DNA from: QALR01 sp900552255
GTDB lineage: Bacteria > Bacillota > Clostridia > Oscillospirales > CAG-272
NCBI GenBank assembly: GCA_048526005.1
Contig: DBFVEH010000008.1
Span: 1 to 43,692 of the forward strand
Length of the DNA stretch: 43,692 nucleotides
Reading direction: 5' to 3'
The position numbers and the translations under genes were made by a program. The notes beneath the pieces were generated by a model. It was given only the letters and a program-made list of their open reading frames with translations, was not told where the DNA came from and ran no database searches. Shown one piece after another: positions 1 through 8,151 of the stretch (positions are counted from its first letter, which is position 1; each line of letters opens with the position of its first letter).

Positions 1-436
1 AAAAGCATGCGTTCTCTCCTTTCCAAAGGAGAAAGATATGTGCTTTTCTCACCGACGAGAAAACGACGAAAAGAGTCGCCGAGACTCCCGTCTCGGACTC
101 TCAACTTTCTGCTGGAAAGCGCATACCCACGGCTCCCGACAGTTGTTTGCTCTCGCTTCGCTCGGCAAGCCAACATTCGCCGTGCGGAGGCTCTGTGTGG
201 CTGAAAAGTCTGCGCCAGCAGGCGCAAGGCGCGCGCCGTGTGAGCGCCATCCGGTGCGATGCTTGCGAAAGGGGCGGCGGTTGACGGATCACGCGAACGA
301 AGTGAGCGTGGACGCCGTCTTTCATAGCCGCCATCGAACCGCTGCCAGCCGCACGAACGGTCAAGCCGGAGGCTTGCAGTTCTTTTGATGCTTTTCTTTC
401 TGTAAAGAAAAGCATGCGTTCTCCCTTTGCAAAGGA
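1..436. repeat. Non-coding repeat-like block bounded by a direct repeat
   Basis: No convincing gene lies before 482. The block is bounded by two near-identical stretches, 1-30 and 408-436, both reading AAAAGCATGCGTTCTC followed by a CTTT-N-CAAAGGA hairpin. The right copy is preceded by a perfect hairpin at 389-414 (TGCTTTTCTTT, 4-nt loop, AAAGAAAAGCA); the left copy is cut by the window edge. The interior is GC-rich with palindromic stretches around 150-160 and 291-307 (GAACGAAGTGAGCG type). Short open frames cross it in several frames, but none has a ribosome site or a recognisable product. It may be a member of a dispersed intergenic repeat family or a MITE-like element. Confidence 0.45.
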
Positions 437-481
437 TGAAAAATCATTTATAAAAAAATATCATTCGGAAAGGAACCCATC

Positions 482-1411
482 ATGAGCATTCAAATTCTCA
501 AAAAAGAAATCCCCAGCACCGACAAAATCCACACGCTGCGCGGCGTTCTGTTTCTGCCGGAGGGAGAAATCAAAGCCGTGCTTCAAATCTCACACGGGAT
601 GGTCGAGCACATCGGACGGTACAAGCCGTTCATGACATATCTCGCCGAGAACGGCTTTGCCGTATTCGGCCATGACCACATCGGACACGGCGCCACTGCC
701 GAAAACGATGAGGAGCTCGGCTATTTCGCCGAAAAAGACGGCTGGAAAATCGTCATCGACGACGTACACGCTTTCGGGAGCGCCGTCATGCGGGAATTTC
801 CCGGAAAAAAGCACTTCCTGCTCGGTCACAGCATGGGCTCGTTTATTGCAAGAAATGCCGCCGCAAAATACCCGGAGGATTTCGACGCTTTCATTATCAT
901 GGGCACCGGCGGACCGAATCCCGCCTCAGACCTCGGACTTTTTCTCACATCCTTTATAAAATGCGTCAAAGGCGGGAAATATATATCCGGCCTTGCCGAC
1001 AAAGCTGCATTTTCCACCTATAACAAGGGCACCGGAAGCGACAATCCGTATGCGTGGCTCACCCATGATGAGGAAATGCTCACCGCCCACGACGCGGACA
1101 AATACTGCATGTTCAAATTCACCGTGTCCGCAATGCATGACCTCGTAAAGCTCCAAAAGGAAGCCAACCTGAAGAAGTGGTTCCGTTCCGTCAACAAAAA
1201 TATGCCGATTTTCATCGTATCCGGCGACGAAGATCCCGTCGGCGGATATGGGCGCGGCGTGAAAAAGGTATACGAAAGGTTATCCGCCGCCGGCGTTCGA
1301 GACGTCACCTTGAAGCTCTATCCCGGCATGCGCCATGAAATTCTCAACGAAGTCGGACGGGATGAGGTGGAAGCGGATATTCTGCATTGGATGGAAGCCA
1401 AAACAAATTAA
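482..1411 (+). CDS. Alpha/beta hydrolase, monoglyceride lipase/lysophospholipase type
   Basis: 309-residue serine hydrolase of the Hydrolase_4 (monoacylglycerol lipase-like) family, probably cytoplasmic; it likely hydrolyses monoacylglycerols or lysophospholipids. The early HGMVEHIGRY motif supplies the oxyanion-hole region, GHSMG at 115-119 is the nucleophile elbow with Ser117, Asp251 in SGDEDPVG and His285 in GMRHE complete the expected triad. The cap region between about 145 and 220 is variable, as usual for the family. Start ATG at 482 has GGAAAGGA about 8 nt upstream. It stands alone, 238 bp before the DegV/FakA pair; a link to fatty acid recycling is suggestive because FakA phosphorylates free fatty acids that such a lipase would release. 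The substrate is inferred. Confidence 0.88.
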   Translation: MSIQILKKEIPSTDKIHTLRGVLFLPEGEIKAVLQISHGMVEHIGRYKPFMTYLAENGFAVFGHDHIGHGATAENDEELGYFAEKDGWKIVIDDVHAFGSAVMREFPGKKHFLLGHSMGSFIARNAAAKYPEDFDAFIIMGTGGPNPASDLGLFLTSFIKCVKGGKYISGLADKAAFSTYNKGTGSDNPYAWLTHDEEMLTAHDADKYCMFKFTVSAMHDLVKLQKEANLKKWFRSVNKNMPIFIVSGDEDPVGGYGRGVKKVYERLSAAGVRDVTLKLYPGMRHEILNEVGRDEVEADILHWMEAKTN

Positions 1412-1649
1412 CATTTTATTGTGCCTTGTTTTCGGCGTGTCAAGCAATTTCCTATTTTAGAAAAATTTTTAAAGCTTTTGTCCCTTTTCGGCGTCCCGAT
1501 GCGTTATATTGTTTGGTTTCTGTTATTTTTAAGCAGGAGCTCCGGTCTTCTCCGGCATTCGGATAGAGAAACGCGCCGCAGCTTCGGCGCAAAAAAACGG
1601 AGAACGGAGCGGCACATGCAAAATCCGTGCTCCGAAAAAGGAGTTCTTT

Positions 1650-2513
1650 ATGAACGAATATCAGATCATCACCGACTTCGGCTGTGACCTGCCCTTTCAT
1701 ATCGTCAAGGAGCAAAACATCGAGGTCATTCCGATGGAGGTTTTTATCGAAGGTGAGGAGCCAAAACCGGGCTCCGAGATCGACGTTTATGAATTTTATC
1801 AGAAATTAAGAGAAAAAAAGGTCGCGAAAACCTCCGCGGTCAGCATCGACGCTTTCGTCACGGCTTTTACAGCACACCTTGAAAAGGGAGAGGATATCGT
1901 TTACGTCGCGCTTTCCTCCGGTCTCAGCGGCACGTTCAGCGCCGCGAACATCGCCGCGGGCGAGCTTCGCGAAAAATATCCGGAACGAAAAATCTATATC
2001 GTCGATTCCCGCAGCGGCTCCATCGGCGAGGGACTCATCGCCTATTTTGCCGCACTGAAAAAATCCGAGGGCGCAACGGCGCAAGAGGCCTCCGCATATG
2101 CGCAGGAAACAGCATATCAGCTTTGCTCTTGGTTCACGGTGGACGATCTCTTTTTCCTGAAACGGGGCGGCAGACTCAGCGCCGCAACCGCGCTTGTCGG
2201 TTCCCTCTTTATGATCAAGCCGATTCTCCACGCCAACGAAGAAGGAAAACTGATTCCAAGCGGCAAAGCGAGAGGGCGCAGGGGTGCGATAAAAGTACTC
2301 GCAGATGCAGTAGAGCGGCTCGCGGTAGATCCCGCAGAGCAGATCATCGGCATCAGTCACAGCGACTGCTTGAAGGATGCGCTGGATTTGGAAACGATGC
2401 TTCGTGAGAAATGGGATATCAAAGATGTGATCATCTCGGAAATCGGACCCCTGATGGGCGCTCACTGCGGACCGGGCACACTCGCGGTTTTCTTTATCGG
2501 GACGGAAAAATAA
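1650..2513 (+). CDS. DegV family fatty-acid-binding protein (FakB-like)
   Basis: 287-residue DegV protein. Members bind one fatty acid in a buried tunnel and present the carboxylate to the kinase FakA, giving acyl-phosphate for phospholipid synthesis. Visible family marks are the N-terminal TDFGCDLP strand/turn, KTSAVS near residue 60, SSGLSGTF near 90, DSRSGS near 118 and the VDDLFFLKRGGRLS block near 160 that precedes the ligand pocket. Length is normal for the family. ATG at 1650 has AAAAAGGAG 6 nt upstream. The DAK2 kinase gene follows after 55 bp on the same strand, so the two are probably one operon and one functional unit. The fatty acid specificity cannot be read from the sequence. 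Confidence 0.9.
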   Translation: MNEYQIITDFGCDLPFHIVKEQNIEVIPMEVFIEGEEPKPGSEIDVYEFYQKLREKKVAKTSAVSIDAFVTAFTAHLEKGEDIVYVALSSGLSGTFSAANIAAGELREKYPERKIYIVDSRSGSIGEGLIAYFAALKKSEGATAQEASAYAQETAYQLCSWFTVDDLFFLKRGGRLSAATALVGSLFMIKPILHANEEGKLIPSGKARGRRGAIKVLADAVERLAVDPAEQIIGISHSDCLKDALDLETMLREKWDIKDVIISEIGPLMGAHCGPGTLAVFFIGTEK

Positions 2514-2568
2514 AAATATCCAAAGCCCGGGCGCATATAATCTTTGTTCTCTGTATGGGAGGTTATGT

Positions 2569-4221
2569 ATGACAGCCAAAGTAACAGTGGGCGGCAAAAC
2601 GCTCTATACCATGCTCGTATCAGCGGCCAATACGCTGGAAAACAATCAATCCGAAATCAACGATCTCAACGTGTTCCCTGTTCCGGACGGCGACACGGGG
2701 ACCAATATGAGCTTAACGCTCGGCGCGGTGCGCGACATAGAGCCGAAAAACGACGACGTTTCCGAATGCGCGACCAAGGCGGCCGATGCGGTTCTCCGCT
2801 CGGCAAGAGGCAATTCCGGCGCGATCCTCGCCCTCTTCTTCCGCGGATTCTCGAAATCCGTGAAAGGAAAAAAGGACGCCGGCACGGAGGACATCGCCAA
2901 AGCTTTCGAGGACGGAAAAAACGAAGCCTACAAGGCGGTGATGAATCCGACCGAGGGCACCATTCTCACGGTCATCCGCAAATGCGCCGAGGAAGCGGGC
3001 AAGGTCAGTAAAAAATGCGCGAAGGACATCTCCGGCTTTTTCTCGCAGATGGTAAAAACGGCGGAAACGACGCTGGAAAAAACGCCGGAACAGCTTCCCG
3101 TGCTGAAAGAGGCGCACGTCGTGGACGCAGGCGGCAAGGGCTTTGTCATGATGCTGAACGGCATGTTGTCCGCGCTCAAAGGAAAGCCGGTCAAAGCGGC
3201 AAAAAAGGCAGCCGGTACGGGCGCAAAGGCAAATTTCACCGAATTTGCCACCGAGGATATCAAGTTCGCCTACTGCACCGAGTGCATCGTCGAGAAAAGC
3301 AAAGAACATCTCGGAGAGGGGACCTGCTCCGCGCTGTATGATTACATCCGCGCAATCGGCGACAGCGCCGTGTTCGTGGACGCGGAGGACATCATAAAGC
3401 TCCACATCCATACAAACGACCCGGGGCTCGTCCTAAATCAGGCGCTGCTCTATGGCGCACTCGCCACCGTAAAAATAGAAAATATGAAAAAACAGCATTC
3501 CGCGCTCGCCGAGATCGACGAAAGCTCGCTTACTGCGGAGGAAGCACCCGCCGCCGCGCAGCCCGAAAAGAAATACGGCTTCGTCTCGGTCTGTATGGGA
3601 GACGGGATCCGCGATACTTTCCGCGATTTTTGTGTGGACGAAATCGTATACGGCGGACAGACCATGAATCCCAGCATGCAGGATATCCTCGACGCCGTCA
3701 ACAAAACGCCCGCCCAAACCGTTTTTGTGCTTCCGAACAATAAAAACATCGACATGGTGGCGACACAGGCGGCAGGCGCCGTTTCCGATAAAAACGTCAT
3801 CGTGATTCATACCAAAAGTGTTCCCGAAGGGATTTCCGCGCTCCTCGCGTTCGACGAGGACGCCTCCCCCGAGGAAAACGCCGGCGCTATGTCTGAGGCG
3901 TCCGGCGGCGTGACCACCATTTCCGTGACCCGTGCGGTACGCGACGCCACCATCGGAGGCGTCACCGTCAAGGCCGGGCAGACAATGGGACTCGTAGGAG
4001 GGAAAATCCGTTCCGTAGGAGATACCGGTGAGGAATGCCTTGAAAAGCTCCTTGACGTCGTGAAAGAAGCCTCCTATGTCTCCATATTCTACGGCGAGGA
4101 CGTCACAGAAAACGCCGCCGAAGGCGTACAAACCATGCTTGCCGGAGCGGCCGGCGGCGCGGAGGTCTTGACCATCCGCGGAGGTCAGCCGCTTTACGAC
4201 TACATCATTTCAGTGGAATGA
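2569..4221 (+). CDS. fakA: DAK2 domain fatty acid kinase (FakA/YloV family)
   Basis: 550-residue cytosolic kinase. The N-terminal DhaL/DAK2 nucleotide-binding domain (about 1-200) has the NDLNVFPVPDGDTGTNMS motif at 31-48, whose aspartates (D40, D42) bind Mg-ATP, and the later ARGNSGAI and DAGGKGF motifs. A middle segment (about 215-330) includes HIHTNDPG, and the C-terminal half (about 335-550) is the FakB-interacting region. In studied Firmicutes FakA phosphorylates fatty acids bound to DegV/FakB proteins, and the DegV gene directly upstream fits this. ATG at 2569 is preceded by GGGAGGT. A strong hairpin terminator follows 12 bp after the stop codon. The symbol rests on family and context. 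Confidence 0.9.
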   Translation: MTAKVTVGGKTLYTMLVSAANTLENNQSEINDLNVFPVPDGDTGTNMSLTLGAVRDIEPKNDDVSECATKAADAVLRSARGNSGAILALFFRGFSKSVKGKKDAGTEDIAKAFEDGKNEAYKAVMNPTEGTILTVIRKCAEEAGKVSKKCAKDISGFFSQMVKTAETTLEKTPEQLPVLKEAHVVDAGGKGFVMMLNGMLSALKGKPVKAAKKAAGTGAKANFTEFATEDIKFAYCTECIVEKSKEHLGEGTCSALYDYIRAIGDSAVFVDAEDIIKLHIHTNDPGLVLNQALLYGALATVKIENMKKQHSALAEIDESSLTAEEAPAAAQPEKKYGFVSVCMGDGIRDTFRDFCVDEIVYGGQTMNPSMQDILDAVNKTPAQTVFVLPNNKNIDMVATQAAGAVSDKNVIVIHTKSVPEGISALLAFDEDASPEENAGAMSEASGGVTTISVTRAVRDATIGGVTVKAGQTMGLVGGKIRSVGDTGEECLEKLLDVVKEASYVSIFYGEDVTENAAEGVQTMLAGAAGGAEVLTIRGGQPLYDYIISVE

Positions 4222-4232
4222 CATAGCAGAAT

Positions 4233-4276
4233 AAAAAATACCGCGCGGGTCTCTCCTTTCCCGCGCGGTATTTTTT
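4233..4276. terminator. Bidirectional intrinsic terminator between fakA and the anti-sigma-like gene
   Basis: Perfect 17-bp inverted repeat: the left arm runs AAAAAATACCGCGCGGG (4233-4249) and the right arm is its exact complement (4260-4276), with a 10-nt loop. A-run on one side and T-run on the other give a U-tract on either strand, so it can end both the rightward fakA transcript and the leftward transcript of 4284-5922. Confidence 0.92.
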
Positions 4277-4283
4277 CTGGTTT

Positions 4284-5372
4284 TTATCCGCGAGTGCTTT
4301 CCTCTACGACGGAAAACGCAGTCGTTTCCGTCGTTGCCGGCTTGTTGCTGTCATTTGGAATTACATCGGATTCATATACGGTTGTCGTATATATTTCGCC
4401 ATTCTCTCTGATATAATCGATAAATGCCTTGGCACGTTCCGCTCCGATTTCAAAAACCTTGCCGGAAGCGCCGATATTCGTAACCAAATATCCGTTGTCA
4501 TAGATCTGAATACCGACGTTTCCCTGTCCGGTGGACAGACAATCAACTGCAATGCCGATGGAATTTTTACTATTTTCCATGATTTGAATATAGTCTCTGT
4601 CCTCTATTTCAATGCACGGAGCATCCAAATCGGAAAACAGCATTCCATAGATCACCGAAAGATCGGAAAGACGGTAGTAATCGGTTTTGTACAGCCCTTC
4701 CTCGATTCTGCCGTTCTTCCAGCAGGAATCGGAGAAGGAATTTCGGAACACAAGATACTCTCCAAGGCCGAAGCCGGTCACAAATTCACCGAGCGTTGTA
4801 AATTTCGCTTCCGTGTTGAAAAATACATAATACCCGTCCTCGTTCTCATATTTCACGCAGACCGCGCAGGCGGTGTCCGCATTCCGAATCGCATAGACGG
4901 CGGCGCCGACACGGTGTGTCTCTCCTTTATAAACGTCATACCCCGTTATCGTGACCTCTTCCAGCTTTTCGCCGGCAGATTCCGCATCGATTTCACGGCA
5001 GGCGGCGGTGTAGCCGGCAAAAGCGCCGCCTTCAATGGTTTTATACTTCTCATAGACCTGCATTGCATCCCATTCGGGGATCATCGTAATTTCGTGCATA
5101 CCCTCGTTTGTAGTCTCGGTTCCGGACGCTGCATATTCAAAGATTCCCTTTTCCGCATTCCAAACAAGCGGCGCGTCGATGTCGATGTCCCCGGTGATCT
5201 GACTGCCGTTCATGATCGGGATCAAAAGCACGGCGCATGCCATGACAAGGCAGGCGGCAGCAGAAAGCCATTTCAAGGCGGTTCCTCTCCTCACCGGTCT
5301 TTTCGTCTCCGCTTCCTCGATAAAACGATCGTCGATCTCTCCCATCGACCGTAAAAACTGTTTCTTATTCAA
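4284..5372 (-). CDS. Membrane-anchored anti-sigma-factor-like protein
   Basis: 362 residues when started at TTG 5372, giving MNKKQFLRSMGEIDD, a beginning common in clostridial proteins encoded after ECF sigma factors. This TTG lies 9 nt after GGAGG; an in-frame TTG at 5378 is too close. The N-terminal 33 residues are charged and cytoplasmic, one membrane helix spans about 34-53, and the remaining 300 residues would be outside the cell with no recognised catalytic motif. The gene overlaps the end of the sigma factor gene by 8 bp, so the two are translationally coupled. Role as a negative regulator and sensor of the sigma factor is inferred from gene order and topology; no ZAS zinc motif is present. 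Confidence 0.6.
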   Translation of the reverse strand: MNKKQFLRSMGEIDDRFIEEAETKRPVRRGTALKWLSAAACLVMACAVLLIPIMNGSQITGDIDIDAPLVWNAEKGIFEYAASGTETTNEGMHEITMIPEWDAMQVYEKYKTIEGGAFAGYTAACREIDAESAGEKLEEVTITGYDVYKGETHRVGAAVYAIRNADTACAVCVKYENEDGYYVFFNTEAKFTTLGEFVTGFGLGEYLVFRNSFSDSCWKNGRIEEGLYKTDYYRLSDLSVIYGMLFSDLDAPCIEIEDRDYIQIMENSKNSIGIAVDCLSTGQGNVGIQIYDNGYLVTNIGASGKVFEIGAERAKAFIDYIRENGEIYTTTVYESDVIPNDSNKPATTETTAFSVVEESTRG

Positions 5373-5922
5373 AATCAAAACCCTCCTTTTTCAAATAATC
5401 GGAAAGCCTTTTCCTCTCGCGAAAGAGAATGGATTTCACCTTTCCTTCGCTCATTCCGTACCGCTTTCCGATCTCCTTTACGGGATCGCAGAACCAATAT
5501 CGTCTGACAAAAACGCATCTTGCCTCCGCCTTTTCGCCGGATAGAAACGCATCGATACACCGTGTAAGCTCCATACTGTCGACGGATATTGCCATACCGT
5601 CTGCGGGGATGACATCGGAAAGCTCGTCAAAGACAAGTCCCGCGCCGTCGTGACGACAGGCGGCCATATTGTAATCAAACCGATCGAGCGAAATGTTGCG
5701 GACGATCTTCCCGGCAAACGCTTTCAATGAGGAGGGCTCACACGGCGGTATCTTGTTCCAAAGAGCGAGATAAGCGTCGTTCACACATTCCTCCGCATCG
5801 GCGTCGCTGCCAAGGATATTTCTCGCAACGGCATGACAAAATGCACCGTATTTTTCCGCGGTTTTTTCGATCGCGGCTTCCGAACGGTCAAAATACAGCT
5901 TTATGATTTCTTTGTCCTCCAT
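5365..5922 (-). CDS. ECF-type RNA polymerase sigma factor (sigma-70 family)
   Basis: 185 residues with region 2 at the N-terminus (DADAEECVNDAYLALWNKIPP, about 40-60, binding the -10 element and core polymerase) and region 4 helix-turn-helix at about 130-180 (EIGKRYGMSEGKVKSILFRER). Region 3 is lacking, as in extracytoplasmic-function sigma factors. ATG at 5922 has GGAGG 6 nt upstream. It is the first gene of a two-gene leftward operon with the membrane protein 4284-5372. The signal sensed is unknown. A possible autoregulatory promoter lies at 5964-5987. Confidence 0.88.
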   Translation of the reverse strand: MEDKEIIKLYFDRSEAAIEKTAEKYGAFCHAVARNILGSDADAEECVNDAYLALWNKIPPCEPSSLKAFAGKIVRNISLDRFDYNMAACRHDGAGLVFDELSDVIPADGMAISVDSMELTRCIDAFLSGEKAEARCVFVRRYWFCDPVKEIGKRYGMSEGKVKSILFRERKRLSDYLKKEGFDFE

Positions 5923-5939
5923 ATTGGCCTCCGTGCGGT

Positions 5940-5987
5940 GAAAAGCTTTTCACTCTTTCAGTAGGATTTCGTTTCCGATTCGTTTCA
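5940..5987 (-). promoter_or_regulatory. Candidate control region of the ECF sigma operon
   Basis: Upstream of the sigma gene are a 12-bp perfect palindrome GAAAAGCTTTTC (5940-5951) and two direct copies of TCGTTTC (5969-5975 and 5980-5986), one helical turn apart. On the coding strand these read GAAACGA, similar to the TGAAAC-type -35 boxes of several ECF regulons. No clear -10 partner could be fixed, so this is only a candidate autoregulated promoter. Confidence 0.25.
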
Positions 5988-6070
5988 CTTTTTTTGAATA
6001 ACATATGATAACAGTCATGCGGAACATCCGTTGTCATCAGATTTCCGGCAACTATTCTGCATATTTTCTA

Positions 6071-6099
6071 TTGACAATTACCTCAAAAGGGATTATAAT
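6071..6099 (+). promoter_or_regulatory. Consensus sigma-A promoter of the DUF1287 gene
   Basis: TTGACA (6071-6076), 17-bp spacer, TATAAT (6094-6099), both hexamers perfect. Start of transcription is expected near 6106, about 35 nt before the ATG at 6141. Confidence 0.9.
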
Positions 6100-6140
6100 G
6101 ATAAATAATTTTATATCCAACGGTAATTTCAGGAGGATAA

Positions 6141-6839
6141 ATGAAAGCAGCAGGAATGAAAAAAAGCGAAGTCGTCATCGCGCTTTGCGCGGGATTTCTT
6201 GCGCTCGCCATGGTTTTCACCGCGTTGCTTGTCGCGGCGCGCCTGTCCCGTTCGGAGGATTCGTACAGCTCCTCCGAGGTATCCTCCTATGACTTCAACG
6301 GAAACGGCCTCTCCGACGCCATGGACCTTGTGCTCGGCGCAAGGGCGGACGCGGAAAATCACCCGACCTATGACGGGAGATACTGGCAGGGCGGCTATCC
6401 GCCGGACGATATCGGCGTATGCACCGATGTTGTTTGGCGCGCATTCCGCGCCGCCGGATACTCGCTGCGCGACATGGTGGATGCCGATATCGCGGCGCGT
6501 CCCTCGGCTTATCCCAATATTACGCAGAGGGACAGCAACATCGATTTCCGGCGCGTGAAAAATCTGCGCGTGTTTTTCCGCACATATGCCGTTTCCCTCA
6601 CGACCGATATCCGCGATACGGACGCATGGCAGCCCGGGGACATCGTCATTTTCGGCAACGACAAGCATATCGGCATCATTTCGGACAAGCGCACGGAGAG
6701 CGGACGTCCGTACGTTATTCACAACGGCGGTCAGAACGACCGCGAGGAGGACGCGCTCGGGAACGACAAGGTGACCGGCCATTACCGATTCGATGCGGAG
6801 AGGCTGCCGGAGGAGCTGCGCATTGCATGGAGCGATTGA
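6141..6839 (+). CDS. DUF1287 family NlpC/P60-like protein with N-terminal membrane anchor
   Basis: 232 residues. A hydrophobic segment at about 10-33 forms a signal anchor; the rest is extracellular. The DUF1287 core includes ARADAENHPTYDGRYWQGGYPP (about 67-88), then GVCTDVVWRAFRAAGY with the candidate catalytic Cys94, and DIVIFGNDKHIGIISD with a histidine about 80 residues later, the arrangement of a papain/NlpC-type fold. The family has no established substrate; cell-wall hydrolysis is inferred. A short insert DFNGNGLSDAMD (51-62) between anchor and core resembles an EF-hand/dockerin-type calcium loop. ATG at 6141 is set by AGGAGG 5 nt upstream. The radical SAM gene follows after 50 bp, probably in the same transcript. 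Confidence 0.8.
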   Translation: MKAAGMKKSEVVIALCAGFLALAMVFTALLVAARLSRSEDSYSSSEVSSYDFNGNGLSDAMDLVLGARADAENHPTYDGRYWQGGYPPDDIGVCTDVVWRAFRAAGYSLRDMVDADIAARPSAYPNITQRDSNIDFRRVKNLRVFFRTYAVSLTTDIRDTDAWQPGDIVIFGNDKHIGIISDKRTESGRPYVIHNGGQNDREEDALGNDKVTGHYRFDAERLPEELRIAWSD

Positions 6840-6889
6840 ACCCACATAATTGAAAGCGAGAAAAACGCGCCGACAAGCAGGAGGCAGCC

Positions 6890-7762
6890 ATGCACTTTGT
6901 AAACGCCAAAGGGATCCTTTCCGCGCATAACGGCATGAATCTATACCGCGGCTGCACGCATGGCTGCATCTATTGCGACAGCCGCTCCCTCTGCTATGGC
7001 TTTACACACGATTTCGAGGACATCGAAGTCAAAGAAAATGCCCCGATTCTTTTAGAGGACGCGCTGCGCCGCAAACGGAAAAAGTGCATGATCGGCACCG
7101 GCTCCATGTGCGATCCTTATCTGCCCTGTGAGGAGACGCTCGGACTCACGAGAAAATGCCTTGAGATCATCAATGCCCATGGCTTCGGCGTCACGGTTTT
7201 GACAAAATCGACACGAATTCTGCGCGATATCGATCTACTGGAACGTATCCATCGCCGGACGAAGTGCGTGGTGCAGATGACGCTCACCACCTGCGACGAG
7301 ACGCTTTGCCGAATCATCGAACCGAATGTGGATACGACGGTCGAGCGCGTCGAAGCTCTGAAAGAATTTCAGGAGCGCGGCATTCCCACCGTCGTTTGGA
7401 TGTCGCCGATCCTGCCATTTATCGAGGATACGGAGGAAAATATCGCGGGGCTCGTCCGGCTCTGTGCCGAGGCGGGCGTCCTCGGGATCCTGTTCTTCGG
7501 TGCCGGCGTAACGCTGCGCGCCGGCGACCGCGAATATTTTTACGGCGCGCTTGACCGGTCGTTTCCCGGCGTCAAGCAAAAATATACCGAGCGCTTCGGA
7601 AACGCCTATGAATGCGAAAGCCCAAAAAACGGAGAGCTATCTGCGCTCTTCCGCCGGGAATGCGAACGATACGGCATTCGGCATGACCTGCGCGAGCTTT
7701 TTCCCTATCTGCGTGAATTTCCGGATTTATCCCCGCAGTTTGACCGGATTTCTCTTTTTTAG
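6890..7762 (+). CDS. Radical SAM protein, SPL-family-like (Rv2578c/YfkB-type)
   Basis: 290 residues. The cluster-binding motif RGCTHGCIYCD carries the CX3CX2C cysteines C22, C26 and C29, which bind a 4Fe-4S cluster and S-adenosylmethionine. Following segments such as GTGSMCDPYLPCEE and TLTTCDETLCRIIEP are typical of the proteins annotated as SPL-family or Rv2578c-like radical SAM enzymes. Their reaction is not known; spore photoproduct repair cannot be concluded because the extra SplB cysteine region is not recognised. AGGAGG precedes the ATG at 6890. Located directly after the DUF1287 gene. Confidence 0.82.
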   Translation: MHFVNAKGILSAHNGMNLYRGCTHGCIYCDSRSLCYGFTHDFEDIEVKENAPILLEDALRRKRKKCMIGTGSMCDPYLPCEETLGLTRKCLEIINAHGFGVTVLTKSTRILRDIDLLERIHRRTKCVVQMTLTTCDETLCRIIEPNVDTTVERVEALKEFQERGIPTVVWMSPILPFIEDTEENIAGLVRLCAEAGVLGILFFGAGVTLRAGDREYFYGALDRSFPGVKQKYTERFGNAYECESPKNGELSALFRRECERYGIRHDLRELFPYLREFPDLSPQFDRISLF

Positions 7763-7838
7763 CGGAATTTTCGTGATTTTATCCAAAGATATCCTCTCCG
7801 AACACAAAAATTTCTATCCGAAGTACCGTTATTTTTTC

Positions 7839-7867
7839 TTGCATATCCATTCAAAAAACAGTATAAT
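7839..7867 (+). promoter_or_regulatory. Sigma-A promoter of the C39-like lipoprotein transcript
   Basis: TTGCAT (7839-7844), 17-bp spacer, TATAAT (7862-7867). Transcription is expected to start near 7874, which leaves a 5' leader of about 278 nt before the lipoprotein ATG at 8152. Confidence 0.8.
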
Positions 7868-7874
7868 AATACGC

Positions 7875-8151
7875 ATCGGCGCTCTGACTGCAACAGAGCC
7901 GCCGGAGTTTTTACGGTCAAATCAACAAAAGGCCACGGACAGCTTGACCGGCAGCCGGCAGAGATGACATATCTCATTTAAGCGCCTCTGAACGGAGGAC
8001 GCGCGGTGTAAACCCGCACTGTACTGAGTGAGACATGAAAACGAGTATTAAAAGTATTTCTTACCGTATAGACTCGATTGTTCCTGCGCCGTCCTGCGGC
8101 GTATACAAAATGAAACGATCAAAAGTACAACTAATTTTTGAAGGAGAACGC
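7875..8151 (+). ncRNA. Structured 5' leader RNA of unknown class (candidate cis-regulator)
   Basis: The leader can form a series of strong helices: GCTCTG/CAGAGC (7881-7899); CGGTCAA paired with TTGACCG about 30 nt later, enclosing GGCCACGGACAGC; GAGAT/ATCTC around 7965; GCGCCTC/GGAGG-A-CGC around 7981-8001; GCGG/CCGC around 8004-8016; and GCGCCG/CGGCGT near 8088-8104. This is far more structure than an ordinary leader. The segment CGGTGTAAACCCGC recalls one hairpin of cobalamin riboswitches, but the other conserved boxes are missing. No open frame with a ribosome site lies in the leader; the in-frame ATG at 8035 has none. Ligand or protein partner is unknown, and it may instead be an attenuator or a separate small RNA. 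Confidence 0.45.

Noticed and set aside
7931..7980. Cyclic-di-GMP class I riboswitch, because GGCCACGGACAGC resembles CACGCACAGGGC
   Set aside because: The downstream GGGACGCAAAGCC and GGTAGGTAGCGGGG segments needed for the fold are absent.
7995..8035. Cobalamin riboswitch in the leader of the C39-like gene
   Set aside because: CGGTGTAAACCCGCACTGTA resembles part of the conserved core, but the AGGGAA segment and the 3' B12 box are missing and the helix order does not fit.
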